64,000 bases of DNA. Origin: Diphasiastrum complanatum. Its lineage: Eukaryota > Streptophyta > Lycopodiopsida > Lycopodiales > Lycopodiaceae. The stretch covers positions 69,738,572 through 69,802,571 of the forward strand of contig CM055097.1 in assembly GCA_029204225.1 (NCBI GenBank). Direction: 5' to 3'. Position 1 is the stretch's first letter. Each line of letters begins with the position of its first letter. This document shows, piece by piece, positions 1-12,306 of this stretch. The notes below the pieces were generated by a model. The model was not told where the DNA came from and searched no databases. It worked only from the letters and a program-made list of their open reading frames with translations. Position numbers and translations under genes: made by a program.

Positions 1-4
1 TGCT

Positions 5-782
5 TTGTCAAAGTCACATAGACTAACTTATACTAGATCTACATCTAGATCTACAAAGCCTTTTCAGGTTGTACATTCAGATATTCATGGAATTACTACA
101 ATTAGCAATAGTGGAGCTAAGATGTATGTAACTTTCATTGATGATTTTAGTAGATTTTGTTGGATCTATCTACTAAAGAACAAAGATGAAGTGTATGATG
201 TCTTTGTTAAAATCAAGAATGCAAGGGAGAACCAATTTTTCATGAAGATTAAGTGCTTAAGAAGTGACAATGGTGGTGAGTACATATCTACCAACTTCAA
301 GGCTTTTTGTGAGCATGGGTTCAAGAGGGAGTATACAACACCAAGGATCCCACAAATAAAATGGAGTGGCTGAAAGGAAGAATAGGACTTTATGTGAAAG
401 TGCCAAATCCATGAGGTTAAGTGCTAACCTTGATAAGGCATTTTGGGATCAAGCTTTGTTGTGTGCTAATTTCTTGTGCAATAGGTGGCCGAGTGCTATT
501 TTAGATGGAAGGACACCTTTTGGGATGCTATTCAAGAGGAGGCCGAGTGTCAACTTTCTTAGAACTTTTGGATGCACATGCTATGGCAACATTACTCTTG
601 ATGATAGGACCAAGGAGGATCCATCTTCAAGGAAAGCCTGCAACGTTTACATTCCTCCTACTAACAAAGTAATTGAAACAATTTTCTATGATGATTTTGC
701 AATTCATCGAGGAGGGCAGAGATCTTCTGTTGGAGAATTTTCTGAGAAAAAGGACAATTATGATGTAATAATCAATCATTAA
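5..782 (+). pseudogene. Ty1-copia integrase fragment, frameshifted
   Basis: Remnant of a copia integrase, the enzyme that inserts retrotransposon cDNA. The first part (5-373) has the core with VHSDIHG (first catalytic Asp), FIDDFSRFCWIYLL and RSDNGGEY (second Asp). The second part (366-782) carries AERKNRTL with the catalytic Glu and the downstream FGCTCYGN region. A small indel near 360, where PQQNGVAE would be expected, throws the frame. All three acidic residues survive, but the frame is broken. The C-terminal extension decays after about residue 90 of the second part, and no RT follows. The 5' end is cut by the window edge, so the rest of the element may lie outside. Confidence 0.9.
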
Positions 783-908
783 GAGTTATTGATTTTTTAA
801 TCCAATGATCTATCAAGTTCTAGGTGTTATTAATCTAGATGCATTACACTATGATTTAAGTAAGAGCAATGGATCAAATGATTAAAATCTTAGAGGAGCA
901 GCCTCACA

Positions 909-1581
909 TGTGTGGAGGACAGTACCTATACAGCCTGTAAACAAAGAGTAAAGTACTCGAGCTTAAAAATGCATTCCAATCACAAAAACACAAGGCAAAT
1001 GTGGAAAATACAGGCAAAACTAGAAATTGCCAATGTCTCATCAACTTCTCATTGATTTGGTTGATCCCTTTATAGATCAAGTACATCCATGAGCTGTTTA
1101 CTGTCCAGCAAGCCTTTACATGTGTGAAGAGTGCCTAGTCATCCAGATCCACCAATGAGAGCCATATGTGCTCATTTTCCAAAGTTGACTATTCTCTTTG
1201 GCTAGAAAACAAAAAACTAGTCTTCCACTTTTATAGAAATATTCCCTGTAAATTAGGATGTAATGGAATCTTCTTATCTTATCATCTAGAAGCTTATCCA
1301 CAGGTGTGAATGATATCTTGACATGTGTGAGTAATAACTCATTCACATGAAGTCCAATCTATTTACATAAAGTTTGACCAATTTGACCAATTTCAAGGAT
1401 TCTATCCAAAGGTCAATTTCACACTAGTATAGATCTAGCTAAAATCAATCTAAATCTATGAAAGTGACTTATGTACATTCTTTCACATGTGGGAACAGAC
1501 TCCACATGTGTGAGATCCTATCAAGATCAAAATATCTTAAGATCTACAAAGTACATCAAGTTGGAAGTGATATTTTTAACA
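909..1581 (-). repeat. Probable 3' LTR of a minus-strand copia element
   Basis: On the minus strand the coding remnant of the neighbouring copia element is followed by a purine tract GTGAGGAGGAG (1582-1592) and then TGTTAAAAATATC, the usual junction of polypurine tract and LTR start. Reading on, the sequence is non-coding and rich in ACATGTG motifs until a plausible CA end near 909, giving about 673 bp. The start is well supported by the tract. The far end is inferred from the TG/CA rule, with no second LTR in the window to compare. Confidence 0.6.
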
Positions 1582-1594
1582 CTCCTCCTCACTT

Positions 1595-2905
1595 CTAACT
1601 TGGCAAGTCTAATGTACATCTATTTACAACTCCATTTTCATCTCTTAACTTGAAAATTGGATCTTTAGCCAAAGGTTTGCTTAAGATATCAGCTATGCAC
1701 TTGGATGATGGCACATGATGAAGTTGAACCTCCTTGAATTGCACCTTCTCCCTCACAAAGTGATGAGCTATCTCAATATGCTTTCTTCTACCATGGAAGA
1801 TCGGATTGGTAGCAATTTGTTGAGAAGCTTGATTTTCACAATAGATGCAAGGGATCTCCTCAGCCTTTAGCACTTGAAGCTCCACCAAAAGTCTTCTTAG
1901 CCATAGGAGTTCTTTGGTTGTTGAAGTCTATGCCTATGCCTTTAGTTTGAAGAAACTCTTTAGCAACCAATCTAGCTTTGTACTTACTTATAGATCCATC
2001 TTGATTGTACTTTAATCTATAGATCCACTTACATGCAAGTGGCTTCTTCCCATATGGAAGGTGTACAAGATTCCAAGTTTGATTATCTATCAATGCATAA
2101 AACTCTACTTGTGTTGCATCTCTTCAAACTTGTGATCTACTTGCATCTTCGTAACATGATGGCTCTTCAAGCATTGTGGTTAGAAAAGAGTAAGAGGTAG
2201 AAGGAGTCGTGTCTTCCCTTTGCTTCCCTTTCTCAAAGTATGTGAGCCTTCAAGGCTCAGCCTTGCTTCTTGAGGATCTTCTCCCCTTTGGAACTTGATT
2301 TTGATCTTCCAAAAGATCATTTTCAAAGATCTCATCACCTAAAAGATTAGATGCATTTGGACACATCTTGTAACTTTGATATTCATCAAATAAGACATCC
2401 TTGCTAACTTTTACTTTGCTTGAAATAGGATCAAATATCCTATATCCTCTGCTATTTTCACTATAGCCTACAAATATTCCTTTGAAGGAAGTGCCAAACA
2501 AAGCTTGAAATGGTGAGATCCCACCAATAGCACTACTAGGAGGCCTATTACATAAGTAATTAGCACAAGTTATGGCCTCCCCCCAAAAAGAGATGGGTAG
2601 AGATGCATCAAGTCTTAAAGACTTTGGACATACATAGAGGCTCCTATCCTTCCTCTCAGCCACCCCATTTTGTTGGGGGGTGTAGGAACAAGTGAGCTCT
2701 CTCTTAATGCCATTGATCTCACAAAAGTCTCTCATCTTGTTGGAGATATACTCTCCTCCATTATCACATCTTAGGACTAAGTTGCTTTTCCACTAGAGAC
2801 TTAAACTTTACAAAAGCTTCATATACAAGGCTTTTCTTAGGCAATAATTCAATCCAAGTGTATCTAGTACAATCACCTATGACAAAAGCTCTATTGTTTT
2901 GTAAT
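1595..2905 (-). pseudogene. Ty1-copia pol remnant with internal RT deletion
   Basis: Minus-strand copia pol in three pieces. At 2250-2905 is integrase: NGGEY, then TPQQNGVAERKDRSL with the catalytic Glu, then FKGIFVGYSENSRGYRIFDP. At 1860-2093 is the start of reverse transcriptase: NQTWNLVHLP, CKWIYRLKYNQDGSISKYKARLVAKEF. At 1595-1888 is the end of RNase H: CENQASQQIATNP, HGRRKHIEIAHHFVREKV. The RT palm with its YxDD motif is missing, so the RT start runs almost directly into the RNase H end near 1880-1910. This is an internal-deletion derivative that cannot move by itself. Its polypurine tract and LTR lie just downstream at 1581-1592. Confidence 0.9.
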
Positions 2906-3646
2906 TATGCAGGAGTTTATAATTAGAGGCGGCAGGGCAGTGTCGCTCAACTGTTCTGCTTCAACTCACTCAGCGCGACAAAAGCAACCACTTAGGAGAA
3001 ATAGGAGTCATAGATAGAGTTATTTAGTCTATGTACATTATATTGACAACATGCAAGATATGTATTCAATGTGCTTCTGCACAATATATAAATAAGAGAC
3101 ATTATTTAAACTCATGATTGGAATGTAATTGCAAATGTTTAGATCCATTACCATTTTTGGAAAGCAAATGTTTTTTGATTGAATAGCGATTTTGTACATT
3201 TATATGATTCGTACATATATGTTTAAAGAGAATTGTATGTGTATTTTTTCAATGTTTCAGATGAAAGACCGTGTAGTTGAAAATCAATGTGCTTCAAGCA
3301 TCATGGTTGAAGAGAAAAAAAAAATATAACCACATCACATAGAAAACTCATAAAGGTATCCAAAGTTTGGAATCTAGTTATCATTGTTTTTTGTAAGTTC
3401 TTAAGTTTGTCGTTTATTCGAAATGAAAAGAGGTTTGTTGGAAATAATCACTGTTCTATTTGGAGAGTAGGTGGAACTTGCTTCAACGTCCAAAAATAGC
3501 ATATATTCTTTATCCTCCAAGATTGTAGCTTTGCAATTCTCTTTTCAAGAGGATGCTACCATATTGAGGTAAAGAGGATGTTACTATATTCCAATTTTTT
3601 ACGTTTGTTGTACATCATGAAATATCATTCAAAAAGTGCATGTTTA
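2906..3646. other. Unassigned AT-rich stretch
   Basis: No coding pattern, repeat or RNA gene is recognised. The break from copia integrase to this sequence is abrupt near 2905. A short GC-richer patch (2930-2990) stands out but matches nothing known to me. Confidence 0.5.
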
Positions 3647-4010
3647 TGTTGGAGGGTTTGCGGATCTCAAGGCAACCCTAACCCTAGTTACTAAGTGAGA
3701 GGGATTTGGCACCTTGCGTGTGTAAGTCCAACCCGATGATCACACAGTTATTTGATTGATTAGTTAAAAGTCAATAAAAGGACTTTAGGCCTTTTTGCGA
3801 GAATTTTAATGTCGCAGGGCCTAAATGTCAAGTTACTGAATAAAGTTGTGTTTATCTCCAATTTTGATGGTTCCCACACTTTTTTTAATTTGAAGAAAAA
3901 GAGAGGCAAGACTGGACCAATAGGATCAGAGGCCAGGGTCATCCTCTCTACTATAAAAAGGGATCAAATCGAGTTGCTCCTCATGTTCATTTCCTCATTT
4001 CAATAAAGTA
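3647..4010 (+). repeat. LTR-like repeat, copy A (plus orientation)
   Basis: Begins TGTTGGAGGGTTTGC and has a TATA-like CTATAAAAAGGG near 3951-3962. It matches, in reverse orientation, the LTR at about 8100-8540: shared blocks include the opening 15 bases, the GGATTTGGCACC and AGGCCTTTTTGCGAGAATTTT neighbourhoods, and an ACCAATAGGAT...GAGGCC block. The copies are clearly diverged. No PBS is seen downstream, so this is a solo or truncated LTR. The 3' boundary is uncertain and may reach about 4340. Confidence 0.6.
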
Positions 4011-4339
4011 GATTGGTTCTCTTCAAGAAATGGATTGATGAATGTCCTTGCTCTCTATCACTTTTCCTTCATCTCTCATGCCTATTTGGATTTTGCTAAT
4101 TGTTGTGTCTGAGTGTTATTGGGATTGTATATTATTATACTTTTTATGAGAGAGAAAGAGTAAGCTATCTCTGTTGTGGATGTGTAGTATTAAGGAATTG
4201 TAAGTGCTAAGGGATGTGTAGTGTTAAAGAGTAGGGTTAATGGATGTAGAGTTAGATGTGAATCTTCCATTCATGTTGAAATTTGAGCTAAACTATTGCT
4301 CTCATGGGAATGAATCTACGCGTGACAACTGACTCCGTT

Positions 4340-4643
4340 TCTTCTTGCAAGATCTTCTGTGTCCTGGTCTCACTGATGAGATTTTAAGCTCTTTTTCTCT
4401 CCAAAATACAGATTGGTGTATTTTTTGGGTTTTTTGGCTGGTTTTCAAGCCCTTAGAGGCTGTTCAGGGCCTCTTCTACCCTCTCACACCTCCTTCGCTA
4501 GCTGTGAATAGTCCAAACACAAAAAAATATAGAAAACTAACTCTAAACTCCCAAAAATCTACCTAAACTACTCTAAAAAACAAGAAAATAGCTAAAATGC
4601 GGTAAACTAGTTAGTGGAAACCTATCCCCGGCAACGGCGCCAC
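4340..4643 (-). mobile_element. Gypsy (Athila/Tat-like) leader with tRNA primer site
   Basis: Directly after the minus-strand LTR at 4644-5464, and one base from it, lies TGGCGCCGTTGCCGGGG (minus strand, 4642 down to 4626). This is the primer-binding motif typical of Athila/Tat-type plant Ty3-gypsy elements. About 285 bp of non-coding leader follow (to about 4340) before similarity to anything recognisable ends. No gag is present, so the element is truncated soon after its leader. Confidence 0.75.
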
Positions 4644-5464
4644 TGTAGAGTCGAAGATCTTACGTATTATAGCCCTCCCACCTGTCAACGGGTTAGATCA
4701 TTGGATAGGTACCTAACTATGCATAGATGCTACTTTTAGTTAGTTTCCTACTTCCTCCCTTAACTCTACTCACCACTAACACTATTCTCCTTTAACTCTA
4801 CTCCTCTAAACTAACATTCATCATGATTTGGGTGAAGGGAAGGGATAGAAAAGAAGAGATTGAGAAGAGAAGAGAGAAAGAGAGAGAGAGATAGAGAGTG
4901 AGGGTGGAGGTTAGCTCAAATGCACATTATACTTGCTAAAGGAGAAACATAAACTATTGAAACTAAAATGCATGAACTTGAAAGCAATTGAAAACAACAA
5001 GAGCAATAGCAAGCATTGAATTGCAAATGAGAATGCTTCTCTTCCAAAATTGGTAAAGTTTTCTCCTTCTCATTAAGCATGAAAATAGTGTACAAATGGT
5101 GCCTTTTTATAAAATGGGGAAGGCCCTTGCCCCTCAATCCTATTGGTTAATACTCACAATGATCCTATCCATTCATCTTGGACCCAACTTGATCCAAGGG
5201 TCCACAAAAAGTACATTAGAAATCACAAGATTCATGTGAGTCCCAATTTGGACCCAACTCTAAAAAGTAATCTCTAAGTTAAAAAATGACATTGGGCCTC
5301 TAGTTTTATTTTAATTCCAAGGCCCAAGCCATGTTTATTTTATTTACAACTTTATTTGCGTGCTCATTGGGCCATGGGCTTATACACGCAGGATGCCATG
5401 CCCTCGCAACACATTTTATTGGATGATTTTATTTATTTACACTTTGTTGGGAATACCCCCAACA
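4644..5464 (-). repeat. 5' LTR of a gypsy element
   Basis: On the minus strand the LTR starts TGTTGGGGGTATTCCCAACA at 5464, itself a short inverted repeat. It contains a TATA-like TTTTATAAAAAGGC near 5105-5120 and ends CTCTACA at 4644, one base before the primer-binding site. The TG...CA ends and the adjoining PBS define an LTR of 821 bp. No partner LTR is found in the window. Confidence 0.8.
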
Positions 5465-7184
5465 ATATTCTTCAAACAAGATTCTTAGACTGAAGTGCAA
5501 GATTTAAGTTCTATAAACCACTGGTAATTAAAGATTGAACGCATACCAAAATAACTACAAAAACTTTAGATTACAATACATAGTAGATTCATACAAGATT
5601 AATCGTGCACATATGTGAATAATCTCACTATGGCCCAGGACATAAACACATTCTCATCTGGCAAATTCCTCCAGAACCCACATATGTTACTCACATATCT
5701 CACTAAGATCTTGTAACTCAGCTACAAAAGATTTTCTATTTCTCATGAGTAAATAACATATCCAAAAGTCTCTGAGACAAATAAAATTCATTCTCAACAG
5801 TTTTCCAATCCAATTCTCTCTAATAGCATAATTTCTTCCACTCAATCAACTCTTCTCTGATCCTAGTACTAAAACTAAGATTAGGTTGATCCAATACAAA
5901 ACTTTCAGACTTAAATTTTGATCAAATTTACTTCTATTTCAATCAAAATGGAATTAGTAACATTTGACCTTTTATTATACTACTTATAGATAATGATTCA
6001 AATTTAAAACATGTTTTAGTTTCAAATTGTCCACACAATCCCTAGAAAATTTCTCTTATTCAAAAAGTTCCAATTAGGTATCTTACTCTGAATCTATCTG
6101 AAATTCCTTTTAGATCAAATCTCATTTCTATACCCTAGCTGGTTCACTTCCAAAAACTATGCAACACATAGATTTCCAAATAGAATTTTATCCCATTACT
6201 TCACCTCTCCCTTTAAAGAAATTATCAATTTCAATAAAAGTTAACTGGAAAGATGATATATAAAAATATCCAAATCCAAGAAAAGTCAATAATAAGTGCA
6301 TTTCTATCTATCACAAATAGGACTTTTCCTTCAAATATTTTCAACCCAAGTGACAGAAACTACCATTCTATCGAGATCCATCTATGCAAAAGAGATATTC
6401 CAGGTTTAATAAATTGAAACACTTTAATTAGAATTTATTTAAATTCCAAGTCTATTTACACAAGTAGTAATTTATATGACATATCAGTCTTTCAGAAGAA
6501 TAACTTCATGCTGGAAAGAATCATATAAACAAGTCTGATGTCTTATATTCGAGAAATTACTAAGAAGTAAGGGACTAATTAAAAAAGTGAGAAATAGATT
6601 TGAGGGCCTCTGATTTTGTAAATAATGAGATACCACATTGGGATCTAGATTAAACCTCAAAATTTCTCAAAATACCTCACATTTGATCAGACGGTTTTAT
6701 TTTTTTCATATCGTGCCCTTGATCATCAGATCTTTACAGTCCTAGAATTTTCTTTTCAAAATTACTGATGCCCCATACCATCAACTTTTCCTTCCAAAAA
6801 ACTCTTTTCCGTCTCATCTAATATTCTAGAGATCCATTGATCATCTAGTTGTCCTATAGTCCATATGTCCAGAATTGCAGATTTGTTGTGCAATTTTTGG
6901 GTAGTCTCGACTAGTATAGAGATAAATTTTGGCTAAAATTACGGAAATAAATAATTGGCCTTGCACATTTCTTATAACTTTGTAGTGTAAACCGCTGTGG
7001 AGTTTGATGTGCAAACAATTGATGGTGTGAGGCTTTATGGATTCCATAGCATAAAGCTAGGGATTCAATCCGAGTCCTTACTAGAAAATGTAACACTTTT
7101 AAAAGTTAACAAGGGGTCTCAACTTCTATATATCTTGGCATAGTTTGTCAATTTGTAAGCTAGTTAAATGACAATAGAAGTCTG
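5465..7184. other. Unassigned AT-rich stretch
   Basis: About 1.7 kb with no supported gene. Short open frames here have no conserved motifs and no codon pattern. It is probably eroded mobile DNA, but no boundary or motif shows which kind. Confidence 0.5.
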
Positions 7185-7380
7185 AGAGAAGAATGTTTAA
7201 CTATTGGACTAAAGGTCTTAGTGTAGTCGATGCTCTATACTTGAGAGAATCTTCTGGCTACAAGTCAAGCCTTTCTTCGATCAAACTTTCCATCTACCTT
7301 GTACTTGATTTTGAATAACCATTTGCAATCAACTACATTTCTACTGGTTAGGATTTTTGGTTCATCCAAAATCATGTGCC
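7185..7380 (-). pseudogene. Short copia reverse-transcriptase fragment
   Basis: Minus-strand translation gives a recognisable start of copia RT: VVDCKWLFKIKYKVDGKFD, then RKA, a stop where R/L is expected, LVARRFSQ, and IDYTKTFSPIVKHSS. This is the finger region that precedes the palm. In-frame stops interrupt it, and neither integrase nor the YxDD motif is nearby. It is an isolated, very old fragment. Confidence 0.75.
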
Positions 7381-7838
7381 ATAACAAGTTGACTTCACAA
7401 AGTTTTATAAAACCAAACTCCATTTTAGCTACTGGGGTCCCTTTTCACTTTGGGCCCATTTGAAAGTAAATCTGCCTCTAATTCTCATGCCATAGGCTTG
7501 CAAGTACAATGCACTTTTTACAGGTTCCTGACATTACATTTTAGGTAGATTTAGTTATTTTGTCGACTCGGCCATGCTTTTATTTCCATAGTCATAAAAT
7601 ATGGTAGTGAGGCATTGGGCTTTGCTTCCGTTCGTTGGCTAGTCTGCTACTTGTCGACTCCTTTGGTATTGGCGCTCCCAGTATATCTAGATTCTTGAGC
7701 TCCTTTACTAATGACTTGTCGACACTCTCCATTATAGTCGACGACTCGATTCCTCTTTGTGATATCCTTTATGCGCTTGTGATAGTTGGAATCGGTTAGA
7801 AGAACCTTCAGTAGAATCTTCTAACATGCCCCCACTCC
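7381..7838 (-). repeat. Possible LTR start with purine tract
   Basis: On the minus strand GGAGTGGGGGCA (7838-7827) is followed at 7826 by TGTTAGAAGATTC, the form expected where a copia polypurine tract meets an LTR. The sequence below it is non-coding and has several GTCGAC sites (near 7563, 7653, 7718 and 7738). No partner LTR was found, so only the start is supported; the extent is a guess. Confidence 0.35.
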
Positions 7839-8099
7839 GAATTTGGTGATAGTCCCTTGTTACCTTTGTTTGTTGTTGACGTTAGTGGGTGTGGCGATGT
7901 GAAACCATGAGGTGCTATAAAGAATGAAAGTGATGGGGGTGTGGAAAAAGATAGGGATATGAGAATTGGCAAAAAAAGTGAGAAAATTGTTTTGGCAACA
8001 AATTAGCGACAAAAGAGAGGGGAAATAGAGAAGATGTATGTACAACTATATTGCAAAAAATAAAAGAGAAAATAAGAAAGGAAAAGCGAAAAGAATGGT

Positions 8100-8540
8100 G
8101 AAAAACAAGGAAATAAAAGTGAGTCCATGAATGCCTTTTGTTGGACTGTTTTTTTTTTTGAATACAGATGATGGATCATCAAATCATTGGGCCTATTCAA
8201 TCTATTTGCCCTTCTTCTCTTCAGCATGTCAAATGACTTACAAAGCACCACTAGATATAGTGGATTTTAGGGCTTTGGCCTCATATCCTATTGACCAATC
8301 TCCACCTTTCTTAATATTTTATGATTTGAATTTTGGGAGGAGCCTTTTTTATTCACTAACTTGACTATTAGGCCTTGTGACATTAAAATTCTCGCAAAAA
8401 GGCCTCAAGTCCTTTTAATAACTTCTAACTAATCAAATAACTATGTGATCATCGGTTGGACTTACAAACCCAGGGTGCCAAATCCCTCTCACTTATTAAC
8501 TATGGTTAGGGTTGCTTTGAGATATGCAAACCCTCCAATA
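8100..8540 (-). repeat. Gypsy 3' LTR, copy B (inverted relative to copy A)
   Basis: On the minus strand a purine-rich GGTGGGGGATAC is followed at 8540 by TATTGGAGGGTTTGC, the LTR start (TG changed to TA). Its body matches the plus-orientation repeat at 3647-4010. It lies 50 bp downstream of the accessory ORF remnant at 8591-9644, as expected for the 3' LTR of that element. The sequence continues without a clear end toward 7850. Confidence 0.65.
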
Positions 8541-8590
8541 GTATCCCCCACCAAAACTGGTGGCGGTCCCACGACACCTCGTGAGATTTA

Positions 8591-9644
8591 TTACGGACTT
8601 TGATTTGCCTCATGTCGAATCCTTATTAAGTGGTACTGGACTTTCTCCATAACTTCCAAATGTAGCTCACTGTAGTCTCTGATGTGCGGTAGAAAGCACT
8701 TATTAACTCCTGCCAACCAATGAGTTGTCGTCCAAGATATAAAATTTTGCTCCCATGGACCACCTGGCATTGCAACACGATAGTAAAGTCTGGCTATTGA
8801 TAACTGATCTGGAACTTTCTCGGATGCCATTGGAAGATTTGGATCAAAGCAAAGGGCTGACAGACAATCGTCCCATTGTGCCTGAATGGATGCCAACATA
8901 GTCCAATCTTTTGCAAATAAGGTAGACTGCCTAATCGTCGGATCTAGTGAATTCATATACTCTCTTGAGTATGCTTGGAAAGTTGTATGAAAATCAACCA
9001 AAATGCTCTAATTGAATGGGTGGTAGGTAATCAATTGGCCAATTTGGTGTATGGACGGTGATTTTATCCATTCAAGGTCTTTCCACTTATTTTTGTGCGG
9101 CATGGGCACATAATATGGATCCACCTTGAGTTGATGTGGGCTTGCCACATAACTTTTAATAGAGTCAAGAGTTTTCTCGAAAACTATTCGGCGCCATGGT
9201 AGTTACTCATCCAATGCCGGTAGCTTGTCATGCCCTTTGTCGGCTTCTATCTCCAAAGTTTTGATTTTATTACCTAGCCAGCCCTCGAGAATTCATGTGG
9301 ATTTTGTTGTAGAAAAGTCTGAATTTTCTCCTTGATGGTGACGGGCCTTCAAAATAGCGGTGCAGTCGTAGAAGTGGATGGCCCTACTTCAGTAGCTTGT
9401 GGCACTGTTGTCTCTTCTTCTTGCATTTGTCCAATTCCCTGGTCATCCTGTCCTTGATCTGTAGGTGGCGGCAATAATGCTGGCAAGACCGGTATGCTGA
9501 TTTGTGGGGTGGTTTGGAGGATGTTGGCTGCTGCTTGCTCATACTCTTTGATGATATGTTTCGCCTTGGCCAATTTTGACGATGCTTTGCCCTTGAACAA
9601 AACAAATATGTTCTAGAAGCCTGACAAGGAAAATGCCTACTCAT
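8591..9644 (-). pseudogene. Accessory ORF of a gypsy element, degraded
   Basis: Two minus-strand coding stretches (9349-9600 and 8591-9001) sit just upstream of the PPT and 3' LTR at 8540. The downstream part holds SIARLYYRVAMPGGPWEQN, which resembles NVTRLYYRAALTSALHVD in the accessory ORF of the larger gypsy element at 35397-37183, also directly upstream of a PPT and LTR. The upstream part is a Pro/Gln/Glu-rich linker (PVLPALLPPPTDQG), and a Pro-rich, low-complexity segment is present in the other copy too. I know no function for this protein; it is neither gag nor pol. Frameshifts or missing sequence separate the two stretches. Confidence 0.6.
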
Positions 9645-12010
9645 GATGCATCATAGGGATATAATGGCAAGTCCTCTCATTGAGATGTGGTAGAGCGACA
9701 CTAAAGGATGAGCCAATTTTTTCTACAATGTGCAAGCAAACACACATTATCAGGCATGATGTATGCTACAGAAGTCTTCTAAGTAGATTTATCATACCAC
9801 ATGGCAAGAGCGACCTAGTATTGAGTTTGAGTGTGCTACTTAAATTCAAGATTCTATTAGTGGTTCTATGCATGAGGACTACGTATTTTTAAGATACCAT
9901 CCATAAGGCTCCCTATTTTTAGTTTTCAACTATGATGTCATAGCAGTGTGAGTTGAGTAGATTTGTCTACTACAACCAAGAAGGGATAGGCTTGTGAAGG
10001 TAGATAAAAGATAGCTAGTTAATTTGCATGCCAAGTGTCATCGTACGATTGGAGCACCTCATTATCCACACATACTATAATCATAAGCCTATCCCTTAGA
10101 AATTTTAGTCATTATCTCAAGCTCCATGTGTCCTATTTTTTAGGCATGACTAAAGGACAACAAAAATTGAAGTGATGCACTTCATCCAATCACTCTCATC
10201 TTAATGGCTTGTGAGGTCCAATGATAGCCAAGGATTCACCACATGCCTAAACGAGGAGTAAATTGATCTTCCATTATGAGTTGATGTTGAAAAGCTCATT
10301 GTATATACACTCTCTTGGAGAATTCGAGAGATTGATTTTGGAGTTGCTTCATTTAGTCTTGTTGAGGGAGGTCGAGAGCAAGGATGATTTTCTTTGTACG
10401 TGTCCATATGTCATTTGATCATTGTTCTTTGAAGCTAATAAATGCTTTTGATTTTCACTCATACTCTCTTAAATGGATTGTATTTGCGGATGTTTGCATC
10501 TAGTGTATAAGAGCTCAAGCCAAAATCAAAAGCTAGTTTTGTTGTATGCAGAATTTTGAGCTTAAATATCAATCTGATTTTCGAAATGGACAACTTATCT
10601 TGCTTGTAGATCATATTAATGGCCTAAAATCTGAGTTTCCACAGGAGGCTCAAACACCAAGCATGGCATAGTGACATCCAAGAAGCTTAGTCACCTAAAT
10701 ATTATAGGTTACAAACTATGAAAAAAATTATTTTGTCCATGAAGCTCATAAGCCAAACTAATACAACCATGATTAGACATTGGAAATTTGTTTTGAAGAG
10801 CATTAGAGGATATAAAATATGACTACGGTGTAAAAATATTGTATTGCTATGGAAATGCAATCAACAAAGCTATACAAGCATACCTTCAGAGGACAAATAG
10901 AATCCTACTAGCCTTCAGGGTCTTAGAGCTTACTCTATTTATCAGAAAAGAAGGGTAAACTTGGCCAAATTAGCCCTGTATGTTGTACATCCAAAAAGGC
11001 TTTCCTCTTCTTCTTGAAACTTTTGAACTTAGGCAAAAAAACTAAATATCAAGTCAAAACTTCTCCCTATATTTTTTGTGTTAAATCCTAGCTACTATCA
11101 AACTTGACAAATAAAAATGAACACAATGAGTCCAGAAAGGAGAGGCTATTGTAAGATGTAACATTACTAAAGCCAAGACCATGTCACTATCAATGATTGT
11201 TGGAATCTATGTGCAACTTTGATGATTGTACATTCAAAAAACTCTTCCCTGATTATCTTGTAGGACAAAATTTGTGGAATTATCAATAAATAAAGCCATC
11301 TCATCTACTACAAGAATCCTACTAGTCTTCGGTAAAGCACACCCTAATTTGAACTCTTGTCTCTTCCCGACACTTCAATTCTCACCGTCATCACCAACTG
11401 CAACAAAATTATTGAGAGAAGCACTCCTCAATAATGAATATATCTCAACAAGCTGACACATGTCTATCGAGAAAAAATATTATAAACTTTGCTTTAAACA
11501 AACATGTGATGCAACAAGACTGCTTATTATGATGACTAGTAATATTTTGAAGCAACAAAGTTTGGCAAGAACACTAAGTTTCAAGTCAAAAGGTTGACTC
11601 ATTGAAATGTTGATTCATTATATAAAATAGAAATCCTTCCAAATAATTAAGAACTTGTTTCTTCTTTTGTAGTAGTGGAACAACACAACAAATGTTATTT
11701 CAGACTATCATTTATTCCTTACACTCGATTTCCAAAAGAAACAATAATCATATCCAAAGTTGTAACATCTTACAAAGTTGCTACACAATAACTAAATCAC
11801 TTTTAGGCAACAAGCACACAAAATATGAGAGGTCTAAAATATGCACTGGTTTATAAAAGGATTTGAGAGATTGTTTGTTCAATAACAAAACCTCGTTCCA
11901 ACTCCATATTGTCTTTATTTGTTGGATGCACATAACAACTCAACACTCTTTTAGTGGATCAACGAATGTGACCATCAATGACTAGAAGACACTCAAGTTG
12001 TGTGTCAGAG
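9645..12010. other. Unassigned stretch
   Basis: About 2.4 kb without a gene, RNA or repeat that I can support. It may include the missing upstream part of the gypsy element whose accessory ORF ends at 8591, but no pol motif is visible. Confidence 0.45.
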
Positions 12011-12306
12011 TGACCACAAAATCCCTTAAAGCAATAGAAGCCATGTCACTTGTGAGATTGCAATCATGGACACTAATTTTCAATACATATTGGAAAAGAA
12101 GTCCCCATCCTATCTTTTTTCCATTTTTTATTTGACCTATAATCAAGAAAACTAAAAAATACATGGACTTTGACCACAAAATCCCTTAAAGCAATAGGAG
12201 CCATGTCACTTGTGAGATTGCAATCATGGACACTAATTTTCAATACATATTGGAAAAGAAGTCCCCATCCTATCTTTTTTCCATTTTTTATTTGACCTAA
12301 GATCAA
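12011..12306. repeat. 160-bp tandem direct duplication
   Basis: The block starting TGACCACAAAATCCCTTAAA at 12011 recurs at 12171. The two copies are nearly identical over about 130 bp (one clear difference, AGAAGCC against AGGAGCC), and the unit is 160 bp. Such close identity indicates a recent event, such as slippage or unequal exchange, in otherwise old sequence. Confidence 0.9.

Noticed and set aside
7860-8364. Frames on both strands in the LTR copy B region
   Set aside because: Non-coding LTR sequence; the frames are rich in Phe/Leu/Ser and not shared with LTR copy A.
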